Shown piece by piece: positions 54,401 to 64,000 of a DNA stretch of 64,000 nucleotides. Every line of letters begins with the position of its first letter. Within the stretch, counting starts at the first letter, position 1. A program made the position numbers and the translations under genes. The stretch is taken from assembly GCF_033958435.1 (NCBI RefSeq), contig NC_134161.1, forward strand, positions 4,216,001 to 4,280,000, written 5' to 3'. The notes beneath the pieces are model-generated. The model made no database searches. It saw nothing but the letters and a program-made list of their open reading frames with translations, and was not told the DNA's origin. Origin of the DNA: Carettochelys insculpta. Lineage: Eukaryota; Chordata; Testudines; Carettochelyidae.

Positions 54401-57400
54401 GATGCTCAGACAGTAAAGCTGATGACCGCTTCTGCAAAAGAACAGTCCTTTGATTCAGTGTTTGTACCAGAAATGGCAGTCAATACGAAGTAACTAGGTC
54501 TGTATGAAACATTCATTAGGTTTCAGGTGTGCGGTGGGTGATTTTCATGAGGGTTGGCATAACTGAGTTCTTGTGTTTTTTTTATAATTGTGACGGATAA
54601 TATTATTTTGATATTTTATTTTTGTCTGTTTAGATTTTCAGTTGCAGGAAATTGTGGAGCACCAGACAACGGTTATTTAATAACAGTAGATATTGAGAAT
54701 CAGAAAGGTAAAGCTTAATAGCCATTAAATCACAAATTGTCAACATGATATGTCAGAATATGTAAAGTAAATATCTGTACTTCAATCTCTCATAAATTCT
54801 CAATCAGCCTTTTTCTCACTCTATTTGCAAATTTTGATAATTATCTGTGAAATTATTTTTGTCCATTTGTGCCTGTGAGATGAATTCCAAGTTCAATATT
54901 TACCAGTAAAATATAATCCTTCTGAACTTATTTATTAGAAAGTATAGGCTTTCCACAACTCATCCAGGCATTGTTTTTTTGGATACTGATCTTTCTCCTT
55001 TGACCACAGATTTTTTGCCCATTGATCCACGTGGATTTTGGAATTACGTCTCTGCAGTGGACAAATGTTTTTGTCTGCCTGTAAGACTGAAAGACAACTT
55101 TCCCCATTCTGTTGCGACATCCCTCGGCTTGCAGATCTGATAGACCAAATCCTGACCATTCCTGACTAATATTGCTTGACTCACTCTGAAGTGAATGGGA
55201 GTGTAGTCCTATTGTAGTTGTAGTGCAATCTGTAGAAAATGGGGGCAATGAGAACCCTTTGGCTAATAACTTTCAGCCGGACAGATTTTGCATTTTGCAA
55301 CAGCTGTAGTGGTTAGGGGCAGCGCCATCTGCCTTTCTCAAGAATCCATACTGGAGGTTGGAAAAGCCTGGATTGGTCTAACAAGGACTCTCAGCAGAGA
55401 GACCCTATCTCAACTTCACACCAAAGGCCTGACAACTAAAGGCATCTGCTGCTTCTGATCCTTTTGCTGCTCCTTGAATTCCTCTCAATTGCAAATGTAA
55501 TAGACAAAAAGTTGCTGTCTCCCAACATAAGAAGAGCATATACTGTCCCCACCATACTCTTGAGCTGCTTCTGCAGTCATCCAGAATCCCCTCCATCTTA
55601 TCATCCCTGGCCATCTCATTATTATTCCAGCTCCCGTTTTGGCCGTGCACTGCAAAAGTAGACATGCTGATCCATCCAGACTCAGTGGAAAAAGACCTGT
55701 GAAACTGCATATCATCCCCGTATTGACAACACCACCACCCAAACTGCCCTGTTATCCCCCATAGCAACCTTGGACACACGTAAATAAAAGAAATAAGGAA
55801 TAAAGCCCAGGAGAACCCTGCCTAGGGTAACATATGTGACATTTCTATTTTTGTGTCATAATTTATTCCTAATGTTAAGAGAAAAAAAATTGAAACCTAA
55901 AATAATGATTTTCCTGGTTGTGGTCTTTGCCTTGAAAGATTTTGACTTGATAACTCAAACAGCAAGCAGCTAGCTACCCAAAAATTCAGAGCTTCTTGTG
56001 GGAGGAGGGGAGGAGGATTCTCCAGAACCACTGTGCTGTATATCTCTGGCACCTTACTGTAAGTGAGAAGTGACACACACAAGTGGCATGTGTAACTAGG
56101 CTTAAAATAGTCCCCCACCAAACCCCCACAAATTCCTTGGACTCCTTATATGTCCTAAAACACATGCTGCTTCTCTTTGAGAGGATTGATTTACATGGGG
56201 CACCGGTGCCCTGCCCCTCTCCCCTGGTGTAACTAATGGTATTTTTACCATTTCTTCTCAGATAGGCTGTTTAAAGTTTGCTTTGAAATATAGACAAAAA
56301 TTAATCTTAATCTGGGAACAAATTGGAAGAATTCTAAAAAGTTCAGCTTGAAGTCTGACTGCATCTTTATCTCAGATTGTTGGGTGTTGCGTCACTGTAT
56401 TAGTCAAAATCATATATGAGCCCCTGGCTAGCTCCGTAGAAGCTCAGTGTCTTTCTCATTCACCTCTTTATTTGAGCTTTCTTTGTCCTTTGTAATACAG
56501 AATTGCCAAATGCTTTTAAACCGCTTGCAAGAAATCACCGGAATTCAGGATGCCTCATTCCTTCATGCAGCCCTGAAGGTTAGTATGGCTTTGCTGAGAT
56601 GCTTTGTGACTGTCATCATTGTTCTGTTGAATGGAAATCTTTCCTGACTTTGTTTTGTTCTTTGTAGTAGTTCAAGCTTTATTCTGTGAATAAGTTTTCA
56701 AGAGCTTTCTGTAAATAGCATTTAAAGCCCCAGTATTTGTTTGGTATTTGTAATATGTAAATATTAGAATAATGCCTTGCTGGAAATGCTCAACACTGGA
56801 CTTGACAGAAGTCGTAGAATATGTGCTATAGGTCACAATCCTGTCCATAGACCAAGTCACCCATTGAGTTATCCCCCGTTTAACTTCCGTCATTTTTAAA
56901 GGCATTAGATACTTACGTGAGTTGATAGGTGAATGAAGCATATCATGTTATGGATGAAAGGCAGTAAGTCATGTTCGTATTAATATTCATTTTTCTAAAT
57001 TTTGACTCAAACTACAAACAGGAGAAAATTCCATACTTTTCCTGCAGTAAGTTCTAGGAACTTGTTCTGAAACTACAGATAAGATGAGATGCTGTAATCT
57101 TTTCCAGGAAACATGGAGGTTTGGCTTAAGTGAACTTTTCATTTATGTACTGAAGCATTACAGTACATAAAATTGTGGGGGAAAATAAGTTTTCTTTTAG
57201 CGAAACAGTCTTCACAGCTGAAACAACCACCACAGACTTGTGATTTGTGCTTTCAGAGTTGTGGTGGTTTTGCCGGGATTGGGAGCACAACCTATGCTAC
57301 AAAGAGAGGAACACGAGTGGTCCTGGGTAGTTGTACAGGTTGAACCTCTCTGATCTGTAACTCTCTCATTCAGTAACATCTGTAATCTGGCATGATTTAA

Positions 57401-60400
57401 CTAAACAAGATGACCACTTACCATGCGTGTGGCCAAGTTTCCCATGGTCGCATAGAGTTTGTTTCCAGCCACTAGTCCTGGCTCTCAGCTTTCCGTGCTG
57501 TTACGGAGCTGTAATTTACCCCTAAATGTCTTATAAGATCCCAGTAAGAAGTAAGAGTTGGTAACGTGCTTGACCGTATTGACCTCCTGTGGTCCAGCAA
57601 GTTCTCTTGTGCAGCACCGGTCAGGTCCCGAGGATGCTGGACGAAAGAGTTTCAACCTGTATTAGAATAAGAAGAAACACTGTTCTGGAAAGATCCCTGC
57701 TAGTTAATCTTAGTGCACATAATACATTGAAATGGAAAATTGAGAGGAAAAGTGCGTAGTACAGTAGTAATATTATCCAATCTGAGACCCCCGGCGATAG
57801 GCCTTCTCTTGAGGCCTGTCAGCCAGAAGATGACTGTTGATGCTGACTGTGGGTGAGGAGACCTTTTTTTTTTTTTTTTAAAAAAAAAAGGAAACAAACA
57901 AAAAAGACCCCTTGTTGGTGTTTGTTCAAATTTGAATTGTTGTAAAAGATTATATTCAAGGGAACTGATTACAGAGTTTTTCCGGGGAGGGAGCATTTTG
58001 TTAGTAAATTTTAGCATTGTTTTGTTCCCTAAATCTACATAGGCCGCCTCATGTTGTTATCAGATCCTTCTCTTGTGAAATGGGCCATACTGTCAGTATT
58101 TAACATGTATCAGAAGGGTAGCCATTTTAGGCTATATATGCAAAAACAACAAGAAGTCCTGTGGCACCTTCTAGACTAAGAGAGATTCTGGAGCATCAGC
58201 TTTCACGGGCAGAAACCCACTTTGAAACAGGTCTTTGTCCACGAAAGCGTATGCTCCAAAATATCTGTTTGTCTAGAAGGTGCCACAGGACTTCTTGACG
58301 TGTTTAACGTGTGGTTCTTGTCGATCATTTACTCATCCTTACAGTTATAAAGTATCAGAGAGCTACACTGAGGACATCTTCAGGACCCAGTGCTCCTACC
58401 CATTAATATGGCCCAAGCTGAGTGAAATGCTTGAGCATGTGCCAAACTTTAAGCACAAGTAGTTTCATTTCTGTGGGCTACTGACATGCTTAAGGTTAGG
58501 TATATGCTTCTGTACTTTGTTGACAATAGAACCTGTGAATGCTCTAAGCTCTTTTAAGGGAGCCAGGGTTGACTTGCGGACAGTTGTATAGATCAGCTGA
58601 GAAATTTCAGATTTAAAATCTGGCAGTTGGCTTTTTCCCATGGCTGGAGGCAGCTGACTTGGTGCCAGCCTGTTCTATTTCACGTGAATGGTCAATTTTC
58701 ATTCAGATGTATATAAAAGAATCTAGAATAATGGGAACTTGGCAATTTCTCTCCCCGCTCCCCCGGCTCCCTTTCTTCCCCCAGGCCGCCAACGGTGACC
58801 TAACAGATGCAATCAGCTTCCTCACTGAAGAGCGTGCTAAAGAGCCGGCCCAAGAAGCAGTTGCTGTGGAACCATCTAACTGTGAAGGGAGTGCTGTGGG
58901 CAAAGAACTACCCACCAGTAGGTAGTTCATTCTTCCTGAGAGTGTTGTGTGCATTCGTGGTCTGCCTGATACAGAACGTCAATGTTATAGGGGCTTATCA
59001 ATAGTAAGAAATTGCTGGGGGTGAAATATATTCCTCGTGGGCTAGCACAAGTCCTGTGCCCACTTAGACCGTCTTTGCCATGCTGAATTTCTGTAGCAAG
59101 GCAACAAGGAATAAATGAGTCCACTTCATAGCTTCTCCTTTTGGTTTCACCCTTTCTTTTGCCTATGCAAGGTAGCGCTGGTGACGTTTACTTGCTATTT
59201 GAAACCAGTGTCGGTTAAGTGAAGTGGTTAAAGATATGTAGTGTTAACAGGATTTGATGTTGCTGAAAATTGGTTCAGTTTTATGGGCCTCTTTATTAGA
59301 CGGTGCTTATTTGTCTTGCACAAGTATGTGCTAGACTCTAAGATTATTGTTCTTTGGGTGTTCATTGCTTTACAGCATACTTTTTCTCATCAGATATTGG
59401 TGTGGCACAGTTGTGTAAATCAAGCAGTAACAGATTGCTTAGTGACTGTCGGCCCTACTTGGACACTGAGCATTTTAAATTGATTCTCATTTATAAGTTT
59501 ATTTAACTCTTGTTCGTTTTCAGGTAGGTGATATTTCTCATTCAGAGTGATTTCTTTTGTCTTGAGTTGAGTTTTAATTTTGCGGCTCGCTTGTCTTTGA
59601 GGCTCCTGGGGTCAGATTCTGAGGGCCCAGTGTTTCTGAGGCCATGTCTGCACTTCTTGGAAGATCTATGTTGCCGTGGTCTTCCAGAATTCGATTGTGC
59701 CTCTGCTACATGTACTAAATCTAACTTACGGGGCACCTGCGTTGTGCTGATACTTCTGCCCCTCATTAGGAGTCAGGAAGGTCAACAGGCTAGAACTGCG
59801 TACCTTAAGTCGACTTTCCACTGTGGTGTTGACTCGCCCTGAGAATACTTGTACTTGACTGACATTTTTTCCCAGGTCAAGTAGACCCTCTGAAGTAATT
59901 GGCAAAACTCCCTGTCTTGCGTGAACTGTGAGTTGCATGGTAAAACAAACAAACAAACAACAAACAGTGGTTGCTGATAACATGAGGCTAAGACGGAAAT
60001 CAAATGAAATAATTTCCAAGTAAGGTCCTGCCATCCCACTGGTCAGCACATAAAATACAGGTGGCCATACTGTACAGGGTTGGAACAGTTTGGTATCTGA
60101 AGGACCTTGGCCAGGACTGGATCTAAGAAGCACACATTGGAGTGGGAAAAGAGAGGGGGGGAATCTTGTAACTCAGCCATAAGGAGTTTAATGTTTTCCA
60201 TCCATTTGTAGTTCTCTACAGGTAAGGGAGAGCTATACCAAAGACTGGACTGCATAACCATAAGCAGTGGTCAGGGTGCCTCTGGCCTGATAGTATGTTT
60301 ACTTTTAAAATCACTTGTCTGCTAAGAAAAGTCTACATTTGTAACGACTGTTCCTTGAGGGTTATGGCCTTCACTGATCCCTTCCCGCAGCTTTGATAGC

Positions 60401-63072
60401 CTTTTGTGACCTTAAGGCACTCATATACCATAGCACAGAGAACTGAGCGTCCTTGTTAAGATATGTACTACTTCCTATGGATACCCCGTGAGCAGTCTGG
60501 GGAAATCAAATCCCTTCATCTGGTGTTTTCACAAATGTTGAAGCACTTTCTTTGAAGCTTGTGTTCCATTCATTGATCTTTTCCACCCACTGAACAACTC
60601 ACTTCTTTTGTTGCCAGGACTTTCTCCTTATTCAGTTTCCTTTTTGGCTGGGGAAGTAGTTCCACATTCACTCTCTCACTTTCCATTTTTGAGCTTGCTC
60701 TAGCCTCTAGGGCTCCAAATACCAGCAGAATATTAGTCATAAGTACATTTGGGTGTGTCTGTATTGTAAAATGATACTGATGTTAGGGCAACAGTGAGCT
60801 ACACAGGCTCTAACGGTAACATTTTCAAAAACATCTGAATGACTTGCATGGCTATAGGTCATTGAAAATCGACAGGGCTTAGCTGATTTTGAAAATTTTA
60901 CCTGGAGCAACTGATTTAGACAGGCTTTGATGGCATAAGGTAAATAGCTGATGCTCCATGTGCATTATATATTACACAATCTCTACCACAAGCACAGCTG
61001 CATTGTTGATGTTAATTGCTGTAAAATCATTATTGATTTTTTTTTTCCCCCTAAGAATGTTGCTTACTGCAATCTCTTCCTGGAAACAAACAAACAAACA
61101 CCAAGCGCTACTTTTTGACAGAAGTGTCGTTGGAAAGGATAATATCTGGCAAGGGCTGGGAGTTTTGCTTCATTTTTCTACTGATCAAATAAGTATTTTT
61201 AAAGTCTGGGCGGGGCTTACTTCACTGCATTTCAACAGGTTCAGTGTACTGCACAGCTGAGTAATGCTACTGACAGCTTGAGCACATACAGCCAAAAGGC
61301 CAGACAGGTTATTGTGAACTAGGAGTTTGATTATGTGGAAATTGTTTTAAAAGGAATTGCATGTTTTGAAAGCAAACAAACAAAACCAAACCCCAAATAT
61401 AAATAAAAGGGAACTTGTATATAAATCTACACACACAAATAACTGGAAAGATTTTTTTTAAGACATGTAAAAGACAAATCTGCTGCATAACCAGTGTCTT
61501 CTCTAATTGAGCTGCCTGTTCTGTACTGAAGAGGTTTACAAATTAAGAAGCTCCATATTCAGGAGTAGCGGCGGGTAGGGGGAGGGCACTCACTTATATT
61601 TTGTTCGGCTGTTTAAAGCCCATCTGCTTCAAAACTGCTGCTTTCTTCACTCTATTATTCCCGAATCGGTGGCAAACAAAGTGAGCTTGTGATTGGCTGA
61701 GCATTCTTAAGACTCAGTATGGGACTGGCGGTACACAGTTTCTGACGTGAATTTGATTCCAAATCTTAGCACCAACCTGTAACAAATGAAATCCTTTACT
61801 TTCTTAAAGCCATTTTAGTAACTAACTCCAGGGGTGTGCTAAGTAATGAAGATAGTGCAGAGCAATCTGAATTTGGTATAGCCAAATGTAAACGTATATA
61901 TATTGGAACAAAGATTTTGGACCATACAGACAGCACGAGGGTTATCCTAGGAAGCAACGAGTCTGAAAAATAGTTCGGGATTCTGTTGGATAATCAGCTG
62001 TACATGAACTTCCAGCATGATGCTGTGACCAGTAAGGTTAAAGCAATCTTTGGATGCATCAACAGAATCTCAAGTAGGAGTGGAAAGGTTATTTTACCTC
62101 TGTATTTGGCACTGGTGTGACTGCTTTTAGGCAGTTGTCTGGTTCTGGTGTCCATGGTTAAGAAAGTATGTTGATAAATTGGAGAGCGATCAGAGAAGAA
62201 CCACAAGAATGATTCAAGGATTAGAAAACACACCTTGGAGTTATAGACTCAGAGAGATTAATCTGTTAAGAAGGAGAATGTTGAGGAATGATGATGATCA
62301 AAAAGTACCTAGGTGGGGAAAAATATTTCATATTGGGTTCCTGAATGTACCTGAGAAAGGGAAACGTGATTCAGTGACTGAAAGTTGAAGCTAGACAAAT
62401 TCATCCTGGAAAGAGGCATACATTTTAGCAGTGAGGGTCATTAACCCTTGGAACTAATACCAAGGATTGTGGAGAAGTCTCCATCACTGACCATTTTTAA
62501 ATTAAGACTGGATGTTTTCTAAAATATATGATTTAGGATTTATTTTGGTGGGGAAATCCTATGGCCTGCAGGAGATCTGACTAGGTAACTGTGGTGATCT
62601 GTGGTACTAACAGCTTCAGTTAAGACTCTTTCACTTTGTTGCCTTTTCTTAGACCAGTCCAAACTGTTTTTTACCCAGCTGCCATGTCCTAAGCAAGGTG
62701 TAAGGAAATCCTAATCTTTAAGTAGAACTGTGGAGTCCACTCTTTTTCCCTCAGATCACTTCCAGGTTAGAAAATATTTGTTTTGTTTTTTAAAGTAAAG
62801 GGACATGGATTTAGTTTAATTTTTCAGAAGAAAGATATGATGTTTCTACATTTTGATTTAATTGCATTCCTGAAGCAAAACTTTAATGTTGTTTGGTCCT
62901 TGGACGACTTTTAAAAATATTCCAGTGCTTTTAGTGTAGAACTGACAACTCCACTTCGATTCCCAGATGCGATTGATTTAACTCCTGATAACAAAGATGA
63001 CCTCCAGGCAGTCATTGCTCTCAGCTTATTGGAACCTCTGGAAGTTCAAGCCGTGGAAAGAGATGCTAACAG
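48440..63072 (+). CDS. USP28: Ubiquitin-specific protease 28, 5' part (exons 1-4; continues beyond window)
   Basis: Deubiquitinase of the USP family, nuclear in mammals, acting on substrates such as MYC in the FBW7 pathway and in the DNA-damage response. Only the N-terminal regulatory region is present: exons 48440-48493, 56501-56578, 58785-58917 and 62967-63072 (371 nt, about 123 residues). The joined protein begins MTAELQA. It contains a UBA-like segment (MLLNRLQEITGIQD, residues 22-35, running into exon 3), a SUMO-interaction core (AIDLTPD, 90-96) and a ubiquitin-interacting motif (DDLQAVIALSLLE, 99-111). All match human USP28 in order and spacing. The catalytic Cys and His boxes lie to the right of the window. 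The gene is divergently arranged with HTR3B. Confidence 0.95.
49048..49156 (+). mobile_element. Shortened palindromic PLE-derived unit
   Basis: aacagcaagaagtcctgtgg with accttatcgaccaaaacatc on the left and ggcggcaggagttcttgttg on the right; the centre is GC-shifted. It lies just inside USP28 intron 1 next to the CpG island. Confidence 0.75.
51222..51490 (+). mobile_element. CR1 LINE 3' end (old subfamily)
   Basis: Decayed C-terminal coding and 3' UTR: agctagacaaattcagactg, ggtggattctccgtcagtgg, ggtcagacgagatgaccaca. It resembles the element at 61855-62625. USP28 intron 1. Confidence 0.85.
52411..52786. mobile_element. Near-perfect foldback (snapback) MITE, about 376 bp
   Basis: Nearly the entire element is one palindrome, centred near 52590-52600 (cagaattttggggag). 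Arms: cattaggctaattctacccc versus gggcagaattagcctaatgg, and gtgcctttactcctcag versus ggggagtaaaggcac. USP28 intron 1. Confidence 0.9.
56501..56578 (+). CDS. USP28: USP28 exon 2 (UBA-like domain)
   Basis: 78 nt, phase 0 to 0, acceptor aatacag and donor gttagt. Encodes NCQMLLNRLQEITGIQDASF then LHAALK, nearly identical to human (CQMLLNQLREITGIQDPSFLHEALK). Confidence 0.96.
57336..57659 (-). mobile_element. Tc1/mariner-like non-autonomous element (family B) with TA TSD
   Basis: 324 bp, ends caggttgaacctctctgatc and agagtttcaacctg, flanked by TA on both sides (57334-57335, 57660-57661). The interior is the reverse complement of the 13.2 kb copy (tattgacctcctgtggtcca). USP28 intron 2. Confidence 0.88.
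57865..57890. repeat. Oligo(T)-oligo(A) tract
   Basis: A T run of about 18 directly followed by an A run of about 10 in USP28 intron 2. It is a low-complexity tract with no element attached that I can recognise. Confidence 0.8.
58108..58300 (+). mobile_element. Short palindromic PLE-derived unit
   Basis: Unit 5' motif (tatcagaagggtagcc), left arm aacaagaagtcctgtggcac, right arm ggtgccacaggacttcttga. The centre is ggtctttgtccacgaaagcg. Flanked by an imperfect direct repeat (tttaacatgt / tttaacgtgt). USP28 intron 2. Confidence 0.87.
58785..58917 (+). CDS. USP28: USP28 exon 3
   Basis: 133 nt, acceptor tcccccag, donor gtaggt. Encodes AANGDLTDAISFLTEERAKE through CEGSAVGKELPT. Human has SNGDITQAVSLLTDERVKE. 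A second GT five bases downstream was tested and would bring a stop into frame in exon 4, so the first donor is correct. Confidence 0.94.
58918..62966. other. USP28 intron 3
   Basis: 4.0 kb of AT-rich sequence holding the CR1 3' half at 61.86-62.63 kb. A MITE-like stretch at about 59.64-59.83 kb (gaggccatgtctgcacttct) was seen but without a convincing second end. Confidence 0.6.
61855..62625 (+). mobile_element. CR1 LINE 3' half (old subfamily)
   Basis: Decayed RT C-terminal region; one surviving frame shows RTTRMIQGLENTPWSYRLRE and INLLRRRML (62200-62280). The 3' UTR around 62460-62600 (ccatcactgaccatttttaa, tgcaggagatctgactaggt) parallels the 51.2 kb copy. USP28 intron 3. Confidence 0.88.
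62967..63072 (+). CDS. USP28: USP28 exon 4 (SIM and UIM)
   Basis: 106 nt, acceptor ttcccag, donor gtcaat. Encodes AIDLTPDNKDDLQAVIALSL then LEPLEVQAVERDANR, matching the human SUMO-interaction motif and ubiquitin-interacting motif segment. Ends with two bases of an Arg codon, as expected from human DLNR. Confidence 0.95.
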
Positions 63073-63651
63073 GTCAATTAATGTGGATGTTTTTTTGTTT
63101 GTTCTTTGTGGACCCTGGGGCTTTATGCAGAGTGTCCTCGTATCAATTCAACTTAAGAGTGCTTAGTGATATTGGAAGGTGCTTAAAACATTGCCCTCTG
63201 GGGCCAAGATACATGTGTTAGTGTGGCAGTGCCACACTTAAGGAGGGCCAGTTCCTGTCCATGCCAATCCTACTGATGTGACCAGCATAGAGGTTTTGTG
63301 GCAGTTGTCCATTAAGAACTGTATGGAGGCCTGCCTCAAGTCCATTTTACATAGGTTATAAAGAGCCATTCATTTTGTCCCATTTAAACTGGGCTGCATT
63401 TGTAGAATTAACTAATAAAATATTCTCTGTCTACAAATGTCACGTAGGTTTGTGGGCGGAGGGGGGAAGCTATTATGCATTCTACCCCCCAAAGCCCCTC
63501 CGAGCCCTATGTGATTCACCCACTTGTTGCTGCATCTCACCTTAAAGAACAGAAGCTTTGTGAGGCCGGCGCAGTGGCTATGAGAGGATATCAGCACAGT
63601 GCCCAGCCAAAGGAGCCCAGGACTGTAATATAATAGATTAATAACAAAATA

Positions 63652-63740
63652 CAGTAAATTCTTTCATATCCAGCAGTCCCAGGACCAGGAGGTTGCCAGA
63701 TATTCAAATATTCCTGATTATAGAGAGGTGTACCGAGTAA
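63652..63740. mobile_element. Mariner-like element fragment (family C)
   Basis: tttcatatccagcagtccca and aggaggttgccagatattca match the left end of the 19.07 kb copy; the rest is lost and a PLE half-unit follows. Confidence 0.7.
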
Positions 63741-63767
63741 TGCATCATGCTTAAAAAAAAAAAAAAA

Positions 63768-63846
63768 AAAAAGTAACAGAGAGGTTAGTCTGTACTCCAA
63801 CAAAACAAAACAGCAGAAATGTAACACTTTAAAGACTAATAACATG
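63768..63846 (+). mobile_element. PLE-derived unit, left half
   Basis: agtaacagagaggttagtct, gtactccaacaaaacaaaac, cagcagaaatgtaacacttt. Same 5' motif and left arm as 3060-3135. Preceded by an oligo(A) of about 19 at 63753-63771. Confidence 0.8.
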
Positions 63847-64000
63847 ACCCAACATTTGTTGTTAAGGAACTAACAAAAATGTATGCAGAGTACTTTATTT
63901 ACCAACAGTCCTGTTGTACACTGTAAACTTTGTTGTCAGATGCTACCAGCGTGGTGCTCTGCTCTCTCCAATGTTGGTATCACTCGGCTGCGTGCGTGTT

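Larger units (their letters stand above)
48494..56500. other. USP28 intron 1
   Basis: 8.0 kb. The first 500 bp belong to the CpG island. Further on are a PLE unit, a CR1 tail and the large foldback MITE. No extra exon supported. Confidence 0.65.

Noticed and set aside
55405..55779. 124-codon minus-strand frame in USP28 intron 1
   Set aside because: No recognisable domain and no splice or repeat support; treated as chance.
58918..58922. Alternative USP28 exon 3 donor five bases downstream
   Set aside because: Using it shifts the frame into an immediate stop in exon 4; the first donor keeps the conserved IDLT segment.
1..64000. CRISPR arrays, operons, tRNA or rRNA genes
   Set aside because: The window is eukaryotic. 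The only tandem repeats are microsatellites and GC boxes, and no cloverleaf or rRNA signature was recognised.

Overview
The window is vertebrate nuclear DNA. It has spliced genes with GT-AG introns and a CpG-island promoter. It is full of CR1 LINE fragments, Penelope-like element (PLE) debris and hAT- and Tc1/mariner-type DNA transposons. The CR1 plus PLE mix, and the sequence of the short PLE units, suggest a non-avian sauropsid, most likely a turtle. That assignment rests on my memory of turtle repeats, so it is an inference.

Two protein-coding genes could be reconstructed exon by exon. HTR3B (serotonin receptor 3B subunit) is complete on the minus strand. Its nine coding exons run from the start codon at 36871 to the stop at 11992. 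Exon phases agree at every junction and sum to 1362 nt (453 residues plus stop). USP28 (ubiquitin-specific protease 28) starts inside a CpG island at 48440 on the plus strand. Its first four coding exons (371 nt) lie in the window and the gene runs off the right edge. The two genes are head to head about 11.6 kb apart, as in the mammalian USP28-HTR3B-HTR3A block. HTR3A is expected beyond the left edge.

Layout: 1-11.99 kb is the 3' flank of HTR3B, with two dinucleotide microsatellites, a CR1 RT relic (3.66-4.82 kb), a hAT-like MITE and a 5'-truncated PLE with a GIY-YIG domain (10.2-11.1 kb). 11.99-36.87 kb is HTR3B with repeat-rich introns. 36.87-48.4 kb is the shared intergenic space, with a candidate upstream regulatory block (37.1-37.45 kb), an octamer-rich AT block (42.2-42.4 kb), a hAT element with target-site duplication (TSD) and foldback MITEs. 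48.0-64 kb is the USP28 promoter and 5' part, with a large foldback MITE, a mariner-like copy, PLE units and two CR1 tails in introns.

The most interesting points are three. The HTR3B subunit has changes at normally invariant Cys-loop receptor positions (WxD Trp to Gly; FPFD to FPLD plus an extra Cys). Short, nearly palindromic PLE-derived units behave as discrete insertions with perfect TSDs. The PLE 3' UTR carries a hammerhead-ribozyme-like core whose helix II appears to covary between copies. I found no clearly novel gene system; one unexplained 248-codon open frame (26678-27424) is flagged.
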